Part shown: piece by piece, positions 17,627 through 26,318 of the stretch | Position numbering within the stretch: the stretch's first letter is position 1 | How the letters are laid out: every line of letters begins with the position of its first letter | Assembly: GCA_007695055.1 (NCBI GenBank) | Contig: REEM01000124.1 | Location: 1 to 58,844, forward strand | DNA: 58,844 nucleotides | Reading direction: 5' to 3' | Source: Spirochaetaceae bacterium | GTDB lineage: Bacteria; Spirochaetota; Spirochaetia; DSM-27196; SLAA01 | Made by a program: the position numbers and the translations under genes | The notes under the pieces: generated by a model | What the model was told of the DNA's origin: nothing | The model's database searches: none | What the model saw: only the letters and a program-made list of their open reading frames with translations

Positions 17627-19027
17627 CTAAATCTGATCCCGAACATCAACGACCTCTCCCGCAACTGCGGCGGCCGCAACCATTACCGGGCTCATGAGCA
17701 GGGTTCGTCCGGTGGGTGACCCTTGACGACCTACAAAGTTACGGTTAGATGAACTGGCACAGATTTGGCGTCCCTGAAGCTTGTCGGGATTCATTGCAAG
17801 GCACATGGAGCACCCGGCTCCTCTCCAACCAAAACCCGCCTCGGTGAAGATCTGAGGAAGCCCTTCGGCCTCTGCCTGTCGTGCCACCTGCTTTGAACCC
17901 GGTACTACAAAGGCCTTAACACTATCACTGACCTTCTTGCCTTTGAGGAACTCGGCGGCTTCACGGAGGTCGCTGATCCGCCCATTCGTGCAGGAGCCAA
18001 GAAAGGCTATATCTATAGTCTGACCCTGCATTGACTGTCCCTCGCTGAAGCCCATATGCGCATAGGCCTTGTCGGCAATTTCCTTGTGTTCGTCCGGCAG
18101 TTCCGCTACGCGTGGAAGGCGGCCGCTGACTCCAACTGCCTGCCCAGGCGTAATCCCCCAGGTGACCATTGGCTCGAGCGTGTTGGCGTCCAGTTCGAAA
18201 ATGTCGTCGTACTCCGCGTCTGGGCCACTTGCAATGCTGCGCCAGAACGCAGCGGCTCTCTCGAATTCCTCGCCATCAGGTGCGTAGGCTCTACCTTTGA
18301 TATACTCAATAGTAGTCTCATCCGGACTGACATAGCCAACCCGAGCGCCACCCTCAATACTCATATTGCAGATGGTCATGCGTTCTTCCATGCTTAATCC
18401 ACGGATGGTTTCGCCAGCGTACTCGTACGCGTACCCAATTCCGCCGTTAACACCGAGCTCCGCAATAATCTTAAGGATAATATCCTTGGCATACACGCCT
18501 TTTTTGAGCGTGCCAGTAACATTAATTTTCCGAACACGTGGCCGACTAATTGCTAGACATTGTGTGGCCAAAACGTCACGGATTTGCGAGGTTCCAATTC
18601 CAAAGCCTATAGCGCCGAAAGCCCCGTGTGTGGAGGTATGCGAGTCACCGCAGGCGATGGTCAAACCAGGCTGAGTGAGGCCGAGTTCAGGCCCTATAAT
18701 GTGAACAATTCCCTGTCTGTCGGTGTTGAGCCCAAAGAACTCAATGCCGTGTTTCTTGGTGTTGTTCTCTATGGCCTGCATCATTTCCTCGGCAAGCCTA
18801 TCCTGGAAAGGGCGCTCCTGATTAGCAGTGGGTACTATATGATCTACGGTCGCAAAAGTTCTTTCAGGATGAAGTACCTTCAACCCACGTTCCTCAATCA
18901 TTTGAAAAGCTTGAGGAGAGGTGACCTCATGAATCATGTGAAGCCCTATGAAGAGCTGGTCCTGACCAGACTCAAGTGTGCGGACCTTGTGTAAATCCCA
19001 AACGGTGTCGAATAAATTGCGTCCCAT
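17627..19027 (-). CDS. leuC: 3-isopropylmalate dehydratase large subunit
   Basis: A 466-residue aconitase-family protein that with LeuD interconverts 2- and 3-isopropylmalate. The three 4Fe-4S ligands are visible: Cys in FLGSCTNGR near 350 and the pair in [11 protein letters not shown] near 410. The start region [11 protein letters not shown] is typical of LeuC, as is [14 protein letters not shown] near 143. GGAGGAAA lies before the start. It follows ilvH by 27 bases in a minus-strand operon that combines both branches of branched-chain amino acid synthesis. Confidence 0.96.
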   Translation of the reverse strand: MGRNLFDTVWDLHKVRTLESGQDQLFIGLHMIHEVTSPQAFQMIEERGLKVLHPERTFATVDHIVPTANQERPFQDRLAEEMMQAIENNTKKHGIEFFGLNTDRQGIVHIIGPELGLTQPGLTIACGDSHTSTHGAFGAIGFGIGTSQIRDVLATQCLAISRPRVRKINVTGTLKKGVYAKDIILKIIAELGVNGGIGYAYEYAGETIRGLSMEERMTICNMSIEGGARVGYVSPDETTIEYIKGRAYAPDGEEFERAAAFWRSIASGPDAEYDDIFELDANTLEPMVTWGITPGQAVGVSGRLPRVAELPDEHKEIADKAYAHMGFSEGQSMQGQTIDIAFLGSCTNGRISDLREAAEFLKGKKVSDSVKAFVVPGSKQVARQAEAEGLPQIFTEAGFGWRGAGCSMCLAMNPDKLQGRQICASSSNRNFVGRQGSPTGRTLLMSPVMVAAAAVAGEVVDVRDQI

Positions 19028-19054
19028 AGTATACTGTTTTCCTCCGAAAAGACT

Positions 19055-19627
19055 TTATGCGGTGGCCTCGTCACCCCGCGCCATGAGCACTTTGCCGGTG
19101 CGGATCATTTCCTGTACACCGTAGCGCTCAAATACACGGTTCGCGCTGTCCAAGCGTTCCGAGTCCCCTGTGATCTGAAGTATTAACGAATTTTCGCTAA
19201 CATCCAAGGGCTCACACTCCAAAGCGTGTGCAATTTGCAGCACATCTTTGCGTACTTCGGGATCACATTGAATCTTAATGAGCGCAAGCTCGCGCTGTAA
19301 GACGTTGTCATCAGTACGGTCGGTCGCATGCACTACGTCCACCAGCTTATTGAGTTGTTTCAATATCTGGTCAAGGACCTTTTTATCGCCGGTAGCCACA
19401 ATGTTCATCATTGAGTAGTTGTGATCTGTTGATTCAGAAACCACCAAACTATCGATGTTGTAGCCGCGGCGAGCAAATACAAGGGCGATACGTATAAGTA
19501 CACCTGGCTTGTTTGAAACAAAGAGACTGATTGTGTGTTTTTTCTCAATGTGTTTACGTGCTGGCTCATTTGCAAAGGCCACCACTGCGTGATTACCGTT
19601 CGTTCCGTTACTTCCGTTCGATTTCAT
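19055..19627 (-). CDS. ilvH: Acetolactate synthase regulatory (small) subunit
   Basis: A 190-residue ACT-domain protein that binds and stimulates IlvB and usually confers valine feedback inhibition. The ACT domain begins near residue 28 (HTISLFVSNKPGVLIRIALVFARRGYNIDSL), followed by a C-terminal ACT-like domain from about 105. The first 25 residues (SNGSNGTNGNH) are low complexity and not part of the fold. It starts one base after ilvB ends, giving tight coupling. The gene could equally be called ilvN. Confidence 0.94.
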   Translation of the reverse strand: MKSNGSNGTNGNHAVVAFANEPARKHIEKKHTISLFVSNKPGVLIRIALVFARRGYNIDSLVVSESTDHNYSMMNIVATGDKKVLDQILKQLNKLVDVVHATDRTDDNVLQRELALIKIQCDPEVRKDVLQIAHALECEPLDVSENSLILQITGDSERLDSANRVFERYGVQEMIRTGKVLMARGDEATA

Positions 19628-19628
19628 C

Positions 19629-21344
19629 TTAGGTGCTCCCTACCGGTTTTTCGAGTTTTTTGTCTGAGGGCTCAAGAATCATGTCCGACAGGGCTGCACC
19701 AGCCGGAATCATGGGAAACACGTTATCTGTTTTTTCCACTTCGACATCAATAATACAAGGCCCGTCATTGTAGGCGAGGGCAGCGGCAGTTATGCGCCGG
19801 ACATCGGCACTGCGGCGCACCCGAAACCCTTTACATCCATAGGCCTCGGCAAGCTTAACGAAGTCCGGATTGCCTTCCAGGTCAACGCCGGAGAGTCGGT
19901 TATCATAGAATAGACTCTGCCACTGCCGCACCATGCCAAGATACCGGTTGTTGATGATCACAATTTTAATCGGTAATTTGTGTATGAAGGCGGTCGAGAG
20001 TTCAGCTTGTGTCATTTGAAAGCCACCATCACCCACAATTGCAATAACGGTTGCATCTCTATGGGCAAATTGAACTCCTATAGCGTGCGGTAGTCCTACA
20101 CCCATAGTTCCAGCACCACCCGAAGACAACCAACGAAATCGTTCATCGGTAAGGTAGTACTGTGCTGCCCACATCTGGTGTTGTCCGACATCGGTTGTTA
20201 CATAGGCTTTGCCTTCACTCTGCTTGAAGAACTCATCAATAACATGTTGTGCTTTGAGCTTGCCAGACTTAGGGTACTTAAGGGGATACTGCTTCTTCCA
20301 GCGTTGCACTTGATCAAGCCACTCCCTTGTATCACCCTTTTTAGCAATGGCCGCAAGCTCTTCTACTACGTGTCGAGCATCACCTTGTATAACACAGTCC
20401 ATGGTGAGTACTTTGTTGAACTCGGCGGCGTCAATATCGATATGTATTTTTTTGGCATCCACGCAAAACTTATCTGGATTCCCGATAATACGGTCGTCCC
20501 AGCGTGAGCCAATTGACATAATACAGTCACAATCCGCGACGGTCTTGTTGGCATATGCAGTGCCATGCATGCCGAGCATTCCCACACTCAAAGGATGTGT
20601 TTCAGGAAATCCCCCTTTACCGAGGAGGGTACTGGTCACTGGAATCTGCATCTTCTCAGCAAGATACATGACTGCTTTTTCAGCTCCAGATATCATGGAA
20701 CCATGGCCAACAAGTAAGACTGGTTTTTTTGCCTTGTTAAGCAGATCTGCTGCATGCTCAATTGCAGTCCTATCCCCCTCTACCGGCACGTGGTAACCAG
20801 GAAGATGGAACTCCTCGTTGTAGTTCGGTTCGACTAAGGCGCTCGTTACATCTTTCGGAAGGTCAATCAGCACCGGGCCGGGGCGCCCAGATTCCGCAAG
20901 ATAGAAAGCTTCGCGAACTATACGTGCGAGATCATTCGGATCCTTCACAAGATACGAATGCTTCACGACCGGAAATGAGATTCCCGATACATCAGCTTCT
21001 TGGAATGCATCAAGCCCAAGGTTCCAGGTGGTTTGCTGACCACACAGTACCACAAGTGGGACCGAGTCCATCTGCGCGGTAAGTAGTCCAGTAATGGTAT
21101 TTGTGGCGCCAGGACCGGAGGTTACAAGTACAACCCCCGCCTTCCCGGTGGCGCGGGCAAATCCGTCGGCCATATGAATGGCTCCTTGTTCATGTCGAGT
21201 CAAAATAAACTCAATCGGTGAGTCGACAAGAGCATCAAAAATCGGAATGGCCGCGCCACCAGGTAGGCCAAAGATATACTCAACCCCCTGCTGCTGAACC
21301 AGATCAACAACCACTTCAGCGCCGGTTTTCTTGGTAGCGTTCAT
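19629..21344 (-). CDS. ilvB: Acetolactate synthase catalytic (large) subunit
   Basis: A 571-residue thiamine diphosphate enzyme that condenses two pyruvates, or pyruvate with 2-oxobutyrate, as the first common step to valine, leucine and isoleucine. Visible features: the TPP-activating Glu in [15 protein letters not shown] near 20-35, [11 protein letters not shown], and the TPP-binding stretch from [12 protein letters not shown] to [18 protein letters not shown] precedes the start. It is the first gene of ilvB-ilvH-leuC-leuD-ilvD, with its promoter and two palindromes directly upstream. Confidence 0.96.
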   Translation of the reverse strand: MNATKKTGAEVVVDLVQQQGVEYIFGLPGGAAIPIFDALVDSPIEFILTRHEQGAIHMADGFARATGKAGVVLVTSGPGATNTITGLLTAQMDSVPLVVLCGQQTTWNLGLDAFQEADVSGISFPVVKHSYLVKDPNDLARIVREAFYLAESGRPGPVLIDLPKDVTSALVEPNYNEEFHLPGYHVPVEGDRTAIEHAADLLNKAKKPVLLVGHGSMISGAEKAVMYLAEKMQIPVTSTLLGKGGFPETHPLSVGMLGMHGTAYANKTVADCDCIMSIGSRWDDRIIGNPDKFCVDAKKIHIDIDAAEFNKVLTMDCVIQGDARHVVEELAAIAKKGDTREWLDQVQRWKKQYPLKYPKSGKLKAQHVIDEFFKQSEGKAYVTTDVGQHQMWAAQYYLTDERFRWLSSGGAGTMGVGLPHAIGVQFAHRDATVIAIVGDGGFQMTQAELSTAFIHKLPIKIVIINNRYLGMVRQWQSLFYDNRLSGVDLEGNPDFVKLAEAYGCKGFRVRRSADVRRITAAALAYNDGPCIIDVEVEKTDNVFPMIPAGAALSDMILEPSDKKLEKPVGST

Positions 21345-21391
21345 AGTATCTCCTTTTCTGGAACCTTAGTTCCACGTTGCGACATTGCCAA

Positions 21392-21420
21392 AGATTAGTG
21401 AATAATATTTCTATGGTCAA
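21392..21420 (-). promoter_or_regulatory. Candidate ilvB operon promoter
   Basis: On the minus strand TTGACC (21415-21420), 17 bases, then TAATCT (21392-21397). Transcription would begin about 40 bases before ilvB, leaving a short untranslated leader. Confidence 0.55.
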
Positions 21421-21433
21421 GCCTATATGACCA
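21414..21433. promoter_or_regulatory. Inverted repeat over the ilvB -35 box (candidate operator)
   Basis: TGGTCA (21414-21419) and TGACCA (21428-21433) form an inverted repeat with an 8-base spacer that covers the candidate -35 box. A dimeric regulator bound here would affect polymerase access. The regulator is unknown. Confidence 0.4.
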
Positions 21434-21447
21434 ATATTTGCTCTTTA

Positions 21448-21468
21448 TTTACGAGAAGTTTTCGTAAA
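21448..21468. promoter_or_regulatory. Second inverted repeat upstream of ilvB promoter
   Basis: TTTACGA (21448-21454) and TCGTAAA (21462-21468) are perfect 7-base arms, centres 14 bases apart. They lie about 30 bases upstream of the -35 box, a usual place for an activator or second repressor site. Confidence 0.4.
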
Positions 21469-21639
21469 ATTCATAGAACGCGTGTTAACTTAGAGCAAAA
21501 ATCATTCTAATACGTTTTTCTTTGGCTGGGTCTTCCTGAATCGTGGCTGAATCTAAGAAAATTGTGAGACAGCGAGACAGATTTATAGCGGGACGCAGAA
21601 ACTTTTACGTATATCAAGGTAACTTGTGCCGAATACTGC

Positions 21640-21669
21640 AAAAAAAGGCCAGCAATATGCTGACCTTTT
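21640..21669 (-). terminator. Terminator of the FKBP gene
   Basis: On the minus strand GGTCAGC and GCTGGCC pair (one G-U wobble) around a short loop and are followed by seven T. It ends the monocistronic FKBP transcript. Confidence 0.85.
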
Positions 21670-21690
21670 ATCGGAATTACCAGGATCGCA

Positions 21691-22320
21691 TTATTGGGGT
21701 TGAGAAAATCCACCGCCAAAGATCATTTCCAGTTCTTCCTCTGTCGCCTCGCGTATCGAAATAATATCTACTTCAAAAAACAGGTCTTGTCCTGCGAACG
21801 GATGATTGAAATCGAGCAGCACGGTCTCCTCGTGAACCTCAAGAACGGTAACAGGAATAGGGCCTTGTGGGCCTTGACCTTGCAACATCATACCTTCTTC
21901 AAGAGGAATAGACGGATCAATTTGATCACGCGGATACTCAACTCGCCCCTCATCCCGATACGGACCATACGCGTCAGCGTATGCTACCTCAATGTTCGCA
22001 CGCTCACCTACAGACATACCCCGCAACCCATCTTCAAGACCGGGGATAACCATGCCGACGCCATATATGAACTCAAGTGGTTCGCGCCCCTCAGAGCTGT
22101 CGAATACGCTGCCATCCGCGAGGGTACCCTCGTAGTGGATTTGGACGATCTTGTTCTCTTCGATAACGAGATCATCTGCAAGAAGGTCGGTAGAAGCGGT
22201 CGGAGCGCTTTCTCCATTCTGTTCCGAGGGATCCGGCGCATCTTCCCGTGACCCACCAGCAAAAAGCGGCGCACTGAGAACTACACCCAGTATCAAAAAC
22301 AATACAATAAACTTCTTCAT
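21691..22320 (-). CDS. Exported FKBP-type peptidyl-prolyl isomerase, SlyD-like
   Basis: A 209-residue protein with a signal peptide (MKKFIVLFLILGVVLSAPLFAGG), an acidic Ser/Pro linker to about 55, and an FKBP domain of the SlyD arrangement: VQIHYEGTLADGSVFDSS, then EFIYGVGMVIPGLEDGLRGM, an inserted flap near 105-165, and a closing strand DLFFEVDIISI. It should catalyse proline isomerisation and act as a folding helper in the periplasm. There is no cysteine at the signal cleavage site, so it is not a lipoprotein. It lacks the His-rich metal tail of E. coli SlyD. The gene is monocistronic with its own promoter and terminator. Confidence 0.87.
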   Translation of the reverse strand: MKKFIVLFLILGVVLSAPLFAGGSREDAPDPSEQNGESAPTASTDLLADDLVIEENKIVQIHYEGTLADGSVFDSSEGREPLEFIYGVGMVIPGLEDGLRGMSVGERANIEVAYADAYGPYRDEGRVEYPRDQIDPSIPLEEGMMLQGQGPQGPIPVTVLEVHEETVLLDFNHPFAGQDLFFEVDIISIREATEEELEMIFGGGFSQPQ

Positions 22321-22411
22321 TACTCACCTCATGTGTGCCGCAGACCGGTCGCCGGTTATCTTGCCGTTTGGCTAGCTTCCGACTGTTCACTTCATTATTT
22401 ATTTGGCTTTT

Positions 22412-22441
22412 AAACTACCGCTCCGCTGGTCCTCTTGTCAA
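22412..22441 (-). promoter_or_regulatory. Candidate promoter of the FKBP gene
   Basis: On the minus strand TTGACA (22436-22441), an 18-base spacer and TAGTTT (22412-22417) stand about 90 bases before the start. The -35 box is perfect, the -10 box weak. Confidence 0.5.
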
Positions 22442-22565
22442 CCATTGCACCCGTGGCAGCTCAAAGAGAGAGCTCGCGCGGTGAAACGAGGTGTTACCTT
22501 GGAGGTGTATTGACAGCACACCCGAAATTCAAGGCAGCTTTTCAGTACCCTTTTCCTTCCGCCTT

Positions 22566-22574
22566 TGCTATACT
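22566..22574 (+). promoter_or_regulatory. Extended -10 promoter directly before the phytoene synthase-like gene
   Basis: TGCTATACT (22566-22574) is an extended -10 element. The start ATG at 22583 is only eight bases after it, so transcription should begin at or within a base or two of the start codon. No ribosome-binding site is present. This suggests a leaderless mRNA. Confidence 0.5.
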
Positions 22575-22582
22575 TTCCGGTA

Positions 22583-23422
22583 ATGAAAGTACAGCCTGTT
22601 CAATACAATGCTTTTCGCAATGGAAGCAAAACGTACTTCAACTCGAGCCGGTTTTTCCCTGCCTCGGTAAGGGACGATGTCTTTGCGTTGTACGCTTTTG
22701 TTCGTGTTGCGGATAACTATGTTGACTCTATCCCTCAGCAGGCGGACGAGCTTAACAAAATGCAGGTTGACTATCGTGCGTCTCTTGCTGGCACACCCTC
22801 AAACGATATAGTTGTGGACTCTTTCGCCGAGTTATGTCGTCGTGTTGAGATACGGCCGGAATGGGTTGACGCCTTCTTTCACTCCATGCGCTTAGATCTC
22901 ACGAAGTTTGCTTACGACACGCTTGAAGAAACCCTCGAGTACATCTACGGCTCGGCCGAGGTAATTGGACTGTGTATGGCGCGCATACTTCATCTGCACC
23001 AAGACGCAGATCAGGCGGCCTGTATGCTTGGGCGTGCTATGCAGTACATCAATTTCATTCGGGATATAGATGAGGATAATCGACTGGGGCGACGCTATCT
23101 TCCGTTGCACGATTCCGGGCTAAATTCACTGCAAGCGGAAGAAGCACGGTCTAAACCGGACGTTTTTGTTTCTTTTGTTCGGGGGGAGCTCGCGCGTTAC
23201 CGAGGGTGGATGGACGAGGCCGAAAAAGGGTATGCAATGATTCCCTTTCGCGCGCGTACCGCAGTGAAAACCGCAGGTGACATGTACGACTGGACAGCCC
23301 TTACCATAGAAAGAAACCCGTTTGTCGTATACGAACGCAAAGTTAAGCCAAAGCGGTCTCGAGTAGTGTTGCGTGGCATGGGAAACCTCTTGGTTGGAGC
23401 TGGTTTCCGACGCAGCCGTTAA
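22583..23422 (+). CDS. Phytoene/squalene synthase family protein
   Basis: A 279-residue head-to-head prenyl synthase. It joins two prenyl diphosphates to phytoene, diapophytoene or squalene. Both aspartate-rich metal sites are intact: D44-N-Y-V-D48 in RVADNYVDS and DIDED in NFIRDIDEDNRLGRRYLP. Conserved GSAEVIGLCMARIL is also seen. The start is taken as ATG 22583 (six codons inside the track ORF) because the conserved part begins just after it. It is followed 82 bases later by a prenyl diphosphate synthase that could supply its substrate. No desaturase or cyclase is in the window, so whether the end product is a carotenoid or a hopanoid/squalene cannot be decided. Confidence 0.85.
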   Translation: MKVQPVQYNAFRNGSKTYFNSSRFFPASVRDDVFALYAFVRVADNYVDSIPQQADELNKMQVDYRASLAGTPSNDIVVDSFAELCRRVEIRPEWVDAFFHSMRLDLTKFAYDTLEETLEYIYGSAEVIGLCMARILHLHQDADQAACMLGRAMQYINFIRDIDEDNRLGRRYLPLHDSGLNSLQAEEARSKPDVFVSFVRGELARYRGWMDEAEKGYAMIPFRARTAVKTAGDMYDWTALTIERNPFVVYERKVKPKRSRVVLRGMGNLLVGAGFRRSR

Positions 23423-23504
23423 AAGCACTTCGGGGTCATGTTGCAGGTGTAAATATATTAGGTGCAGCTGCATTAAACCCCACGGAAAATGAGGAACCTA
23501 CACC

Positions 23505-24569
23505 ATGTTGAACACCTATCTGAGCGACGCCAAGCTCGCCATTGAACAACGACTACCGCACCTGTTGCATGAACGGCATGAGTACCTACAGTCGGTCAAT
23601 CACTGGGGGCTGGACTTGGCGGATTCCCTGGTTGAGTTTACCGGTCGCGGGAAAATGATCCGTGGGGCGCTTGTGCTCCTCGGGGCATCGCTGTATGGGC
23701 GCCCCCATGACGAGGTAACTTTAGATGCAGCTGCCGCCATGGAGCTTCTTCAGAGTTTCCTTCTGATCCATGACGATATCATGGACGAAGATCTTCAGCG
23801 TCGGGGAGCACCTTCGGTGCATGCGCGTTATATGGAGCAGGGAAGCAGTGAGGGCTATGAGCATACCGAGCACCTAGGGTTATCACTCGGAATTTGTGCA
23901 GGTGATGTCTCTGCATTTCTCGCCCTCGATATTCTCAGTAGTCTGGACTTTGAACCCGCGGCCTTGCGCACCTTGGTGTCGTTGGTGACACGAGAGATAA
24001 TCTCGGTTGGTGTGGCTCAGATGAACGATGTATCATTTGGTTTTCATCCTTCGGAAGTTGTACCACACGACATCCGTGAGGTGTACCGCTACAAGACTGG
24101 TCGTTACACCTTCTCGTTACCGCTCTCAATGGGCGCAATTCTTGCTGGAGCAGATGAAACTGCCTGCTTGCGGCTCAACGAAATAGGCGAGTATATGGGT
24201 ATTGTGTTTCAGATCAAGGATGATGAAATTGGCCTGTACGAGAGTGGTGAGGATATTGGCAAGTCTCCGGGTTCCGATGTCCGAGAGAACAAAAAAACCC
24301 TGTATCGGGCATACCTTGTTGAGGCCGCAAACGACAACGAACGAACTCGGTTGTCGACGATATTTGGGAATCGCCAGTTAGATGAGGAGGACCTCCACTA
24401 CATTCGTTCGCTTATGGAGTCGCACGGGGTACGCGAGCGGCTCGATGCTGAAATGGACGATCTCACGGACAAGGCGCGCCGTCTCATTGAGTCCTTAGAT
24501 GGCGTCAATACCGAGACCAGAGCAGTTCTGCTGGAACTTCTGAGCTATAACCGAGCTCGTCGTCGCTAA
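23505..24569 (+). CDS. Prenyl diphosphate synthase (geranylgeranyl/farnesyl type)
   Basis: A 354-residue trans-prenyltransferase that adds isopentenyl diphosphate to an allylic primer. The first Asp-rich motif is D90-D91-I-M-D94 in LIHDDIMDEDLQRRG. The second is KDDEIGLYESGEDIGKSPGSD, of the DDxxG type known from archaeal and actinobacterial geranylgeranyl synthases rather than DDxxD. An aromatic-poor stretch before the first motif (AAMELLQSFLL) gives little guidance on chain length. GAGGA lies before ATG. It probably shares a transcript with the synthase upstream. Its last four bases overlap tail-to-tail with pdxT. Confidence 0.88.
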   Translation: MLNTYLSDAKLAIEQRLPHLLHERHEYLQSVNHWGLDLADSLVEFTGRGKMIRGALVLLGASLYGRPHDEVTLDAAAAMELLQSFLLIHDDIMDEDLQRRGAPSVHARYMEQGSSEGYEHTEHLGLSLGICAGDVSAFLALDILSSLDFEPAALRTLVSLVTREIISVGVAQMNDVSFGFHPSEVVPHDIREVYRYKTGRYTFSLPLSMGAILAGADETACLRLNEIGEYMGIVFQIKDDEIGLYESGEDIGKSPGSDVRENKKTLYRAYLVEAANDNERTRLSTIFGNRQLDEEDLHYIRSLMESHGVRERLDAEMDDLTDKARRLIESLDGVNTETRAVLLELLSYNRARRR

Positions 24570-25198
24570 CTGAGCTGCTTTGCTCGTATGGTCTGCACCA
24601 TATCTACGAAGTAGCGGTGGATGCGGGTATCCTGTGTAAGCTCGGGGTGAAATGTTGCACCAAGGATAGCTCCGTGGCGAACGAGAATTGGCTCCTGGTC
24701 CAAGGCAGCGAGGAGTTCTACCTCGGGCGAGCAGGTGCGAATGCGTGGCGCTCTAATAAATACCCCTTCCAACGCGGTCTCACCGAATACCGGAGAGCTA
24801 AACCGGGTCTCAAAGCTCTCAACCTGTCTACCATAGGCATTTCGCTCCACAGACACCGGCAGCAAGCCAAGCCGCGGCTGAGTGCTGTTAAGAATATCCT
24901 CCGCTAGCAGGATTAGCCCTGCGCAGGTCCCAAAAATTGGCAAACCTTCGGCTGCGCGTGCTTTGAGAGCTTCGGTAACACCGTAGCGCTCCATTAACAT
25001 GCCTATAGTGGTGCTTTCGCCGCCAGGGAGTACAACACCATGAAGACCAACAAGATCCGTAGGATTGCGAACTTCGCGCGTTTCAACGCCAAGCCCGTGT
25101 AACATACTGATATGTCGCTGAAAGTCCCCTTGAAAGGACACAACCCCAATGAGGTGTGTCCTAAGCGAGGTCGGGACATCTGTACCCTGTTGCATCAT
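24566..25198 (-). CDS. pdxT: Pyridoxal 5'-phosphate synthase glutaminase subunit
   Basis: A 210-residue class I glutaminase that frees ammonia from glutamine for PdxS. The nucleophile is C92 in FGTCAGLILL, the oxyanion region is LPGGESTTIGML, and the catalytic His-Glu pair is in GATFHPELT. It begins 14 bases after pdxS. There are two adjacent ATG codons; either may be used, and about ten residues precede the usual start, so the true start is somewhat uncertain. Its end meets the prenyl synthase gene in a 4-base convergent overlap. Confidence 0.94.
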   Translation of the reverse strand: MMQQGTDVPTSLRTHLIGVVSFQGDFQRHISMLHGLGVETREVRNPTDLVGLHGVVLPGGESTTIGMLMERYGVTEALKARAAEGLPIFGTCAGLILLAEDILNSTQPRLGLLPVSVERNAYGRQVESFETRFSSPVFGETALEGVFIRAPRIRTCSPEVELLAALDQEPILVRHGAILGATFHPELTQDTRIHRYFVDMVQTIRAKQLS

Positions 25199-25212
25199 AG
25201 TCTGAGGAAAAC

Positions 25213-26118
25213 CTACCAGCCTCGAACTGCAAGGCGGTCTTCGCCGACCAGCCCAGCTGTACTAATTCCAACCATGGGCTCGCCAAGGTCGTAGGAAATC
25301 TCAGCAAGCTTTGCTGGATCTCTGTAATGAGCTACCGCGTCGACAACCGCCCGTGCTCGGCGCGCCGGATTATCCGACTTGAAAACACCGGAGCCTACAA
25401 ATACCGCCTCGGCGCCAAGCTGCATCATGAGAGCCGCGTCCGCAGGCGTAGCAACACCACCAGCCGAAAAGTTAGGCACCGGTAGCTTGCCGGTTGCCGC
25501 GACCTCAAGCACCAGTTCATATGGCGCGCCGAGCTCCTTTGCTGCGGTCATGAGTTCCTCACGGCGTAGTCCCTGAAGCCTTCGAATACCGCCGCTGAGT
25601 TCCCGCAAATGGCGCACTGCCTCAACGACATCACCTGTGCCAGCCTCGCCCTTGGTGCGGATCATGGCCGCGCCTTCACCAATACGCCGCAGGGCTTCGC
25701 CCAGATCTCTACAGCCACACACAAAAGGAACCCTGAAGCTCTCTTTCTCAACATGGTAACGGTCGTCGGCAGGGGTTAGCACCTCGCTTTCATCAATGAA
25801 GTCAACGTTGAGGGCTTCAAGGATCTGCGCTTCCACGAAATGCCCAATACGGCACTTGGCCATGACAGGAATGCTCACAGCCTCCTGAATCTCTTTTATG
25901 AGTTTCGGATCCGACATCCTCGCAACGCCGCCCTGCGCCCGTATATCGGCCGGGACACGCTCAAGTGCCATGACGGCTTGTGCTCCAGCCTCGGCTGCAA
26001 TGACCGCTTGTTCGGCGTTAACTACGTCCATAATGACGCCGCCTTTGAGCATCTCTGCTAAGCCGACCTTTGTGCGCCATGTTGATTTCTGACGTTCGGA
26101 CCAGGATATATCTGTCAT
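25213..26118 (-). CDS. pdxS: Pyridoxal 5'-phosphate synthase lyase subunit
   Basis: A 301-residue TIM-barrel enzyme that builds PLP from ribose 5-phosphate, glyceraldehyde 3-phosphate and ammonia. Typical stretches are [21 protein letters not shown] (catalytic Asp), [16 protein letters not shown] (first Lys) and [15 protein letters not shown] (second Lys region), then [21 protein letters not shown]. The start is ATG 26118, 25 codons inside the track ORF, with AAGGTGG upstream and family-like length. It is divergent from yggS, which controls PLP balance: a tidy vitamin B6 neighbourhood. Confidence 0.96.
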   Translation of the reverse strand: MTDISWSERQKSTWRTKVGLAEMLKGGVIMDVVNAEQAVIAAEAGAQAVMALERVPADIRAQGGVARMSDPKLIKEIQEAVSIPVMAKCRIGHFVEAQILEALNVDFIDESEVLTPADDRYHVEKESFRVPFVCGCRDLGEALRRIGEGAAMIRTKGEAGTGDVVEAVRHLRELSGGIRRLQGLRREELMTAAKELGAPYELVLEVAATGKLPVPNFSAGGVATPADAALMMQLGAEAVFVGSGVFKSDNPARRARAVVDAVAHYRDPAKLAEISYDLGEPMVGISTAGLVGEDRLAVRGW

Positions 26119-26302
26119 CTGTGTGTCCACCTTTTTAGGAATGAAGTAGGGTTCTCGGGGTGAGTAGCACCACGATATAAGAGTACCGCACAAAGATCAA
26201 GCAATCTGAACAAAGCAGTCGAGTTCAAGCCGCCCGAACGTGCGCGACATTATTCATTGCGCTTGCTCAATCCGCTATGATCTTCCGTGAACCTTCTTCA
26301 CG

Positions 26303-26311
26303 TGGTACACT
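26303..26311 (+). promoter_or_regulatory. Extended -10 promoter directly before yggS
   Basis: TGGTACACT (26303-26311) stands seven bases before the preferred GTG start at 26319. No ribosome-binding site is seen. The layout is nearly the same as before the phytoene synthase-like gene and again suggests a leaderless mRNA. Confidence 0.45.
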
Positions 26312-26318
26312 ACATCCC

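Larger units (their letters stand above)
21345..21690. other. Intergenic region between ilvB and the FKBP gene (346 bp)
   Basis: This is the only gene-free stretch above 300 bases. It holds the ilvB promoter and two palindromes (left half) and the terminator of the FKBP gene (right end). I see no leader peptide, T-box or attenuator hairpin between the ilvB promoter and its start. The middle, about 21480-21635, shows nothing recognisable. The plus-strand 73-codon ORF at 21543 runs through the terminator and into the FKBP gene and looks accidental. Confidence 0.7.

Noticed and set aside
21543-21764. Plus-strand 73-codon ORF upstream of ilvB
   Set aside because: It crosses the FKBP terminator hairpin and the end of the FKBP gene, and it has no ribosome site or recognisable protein pattern.
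22435-22716. Plus-strand 93-codon ORF overlapping the phytoene synthase-like start
   Set aside because: It is in a different frame from the conserved enzyme and its sequence matches nothing.
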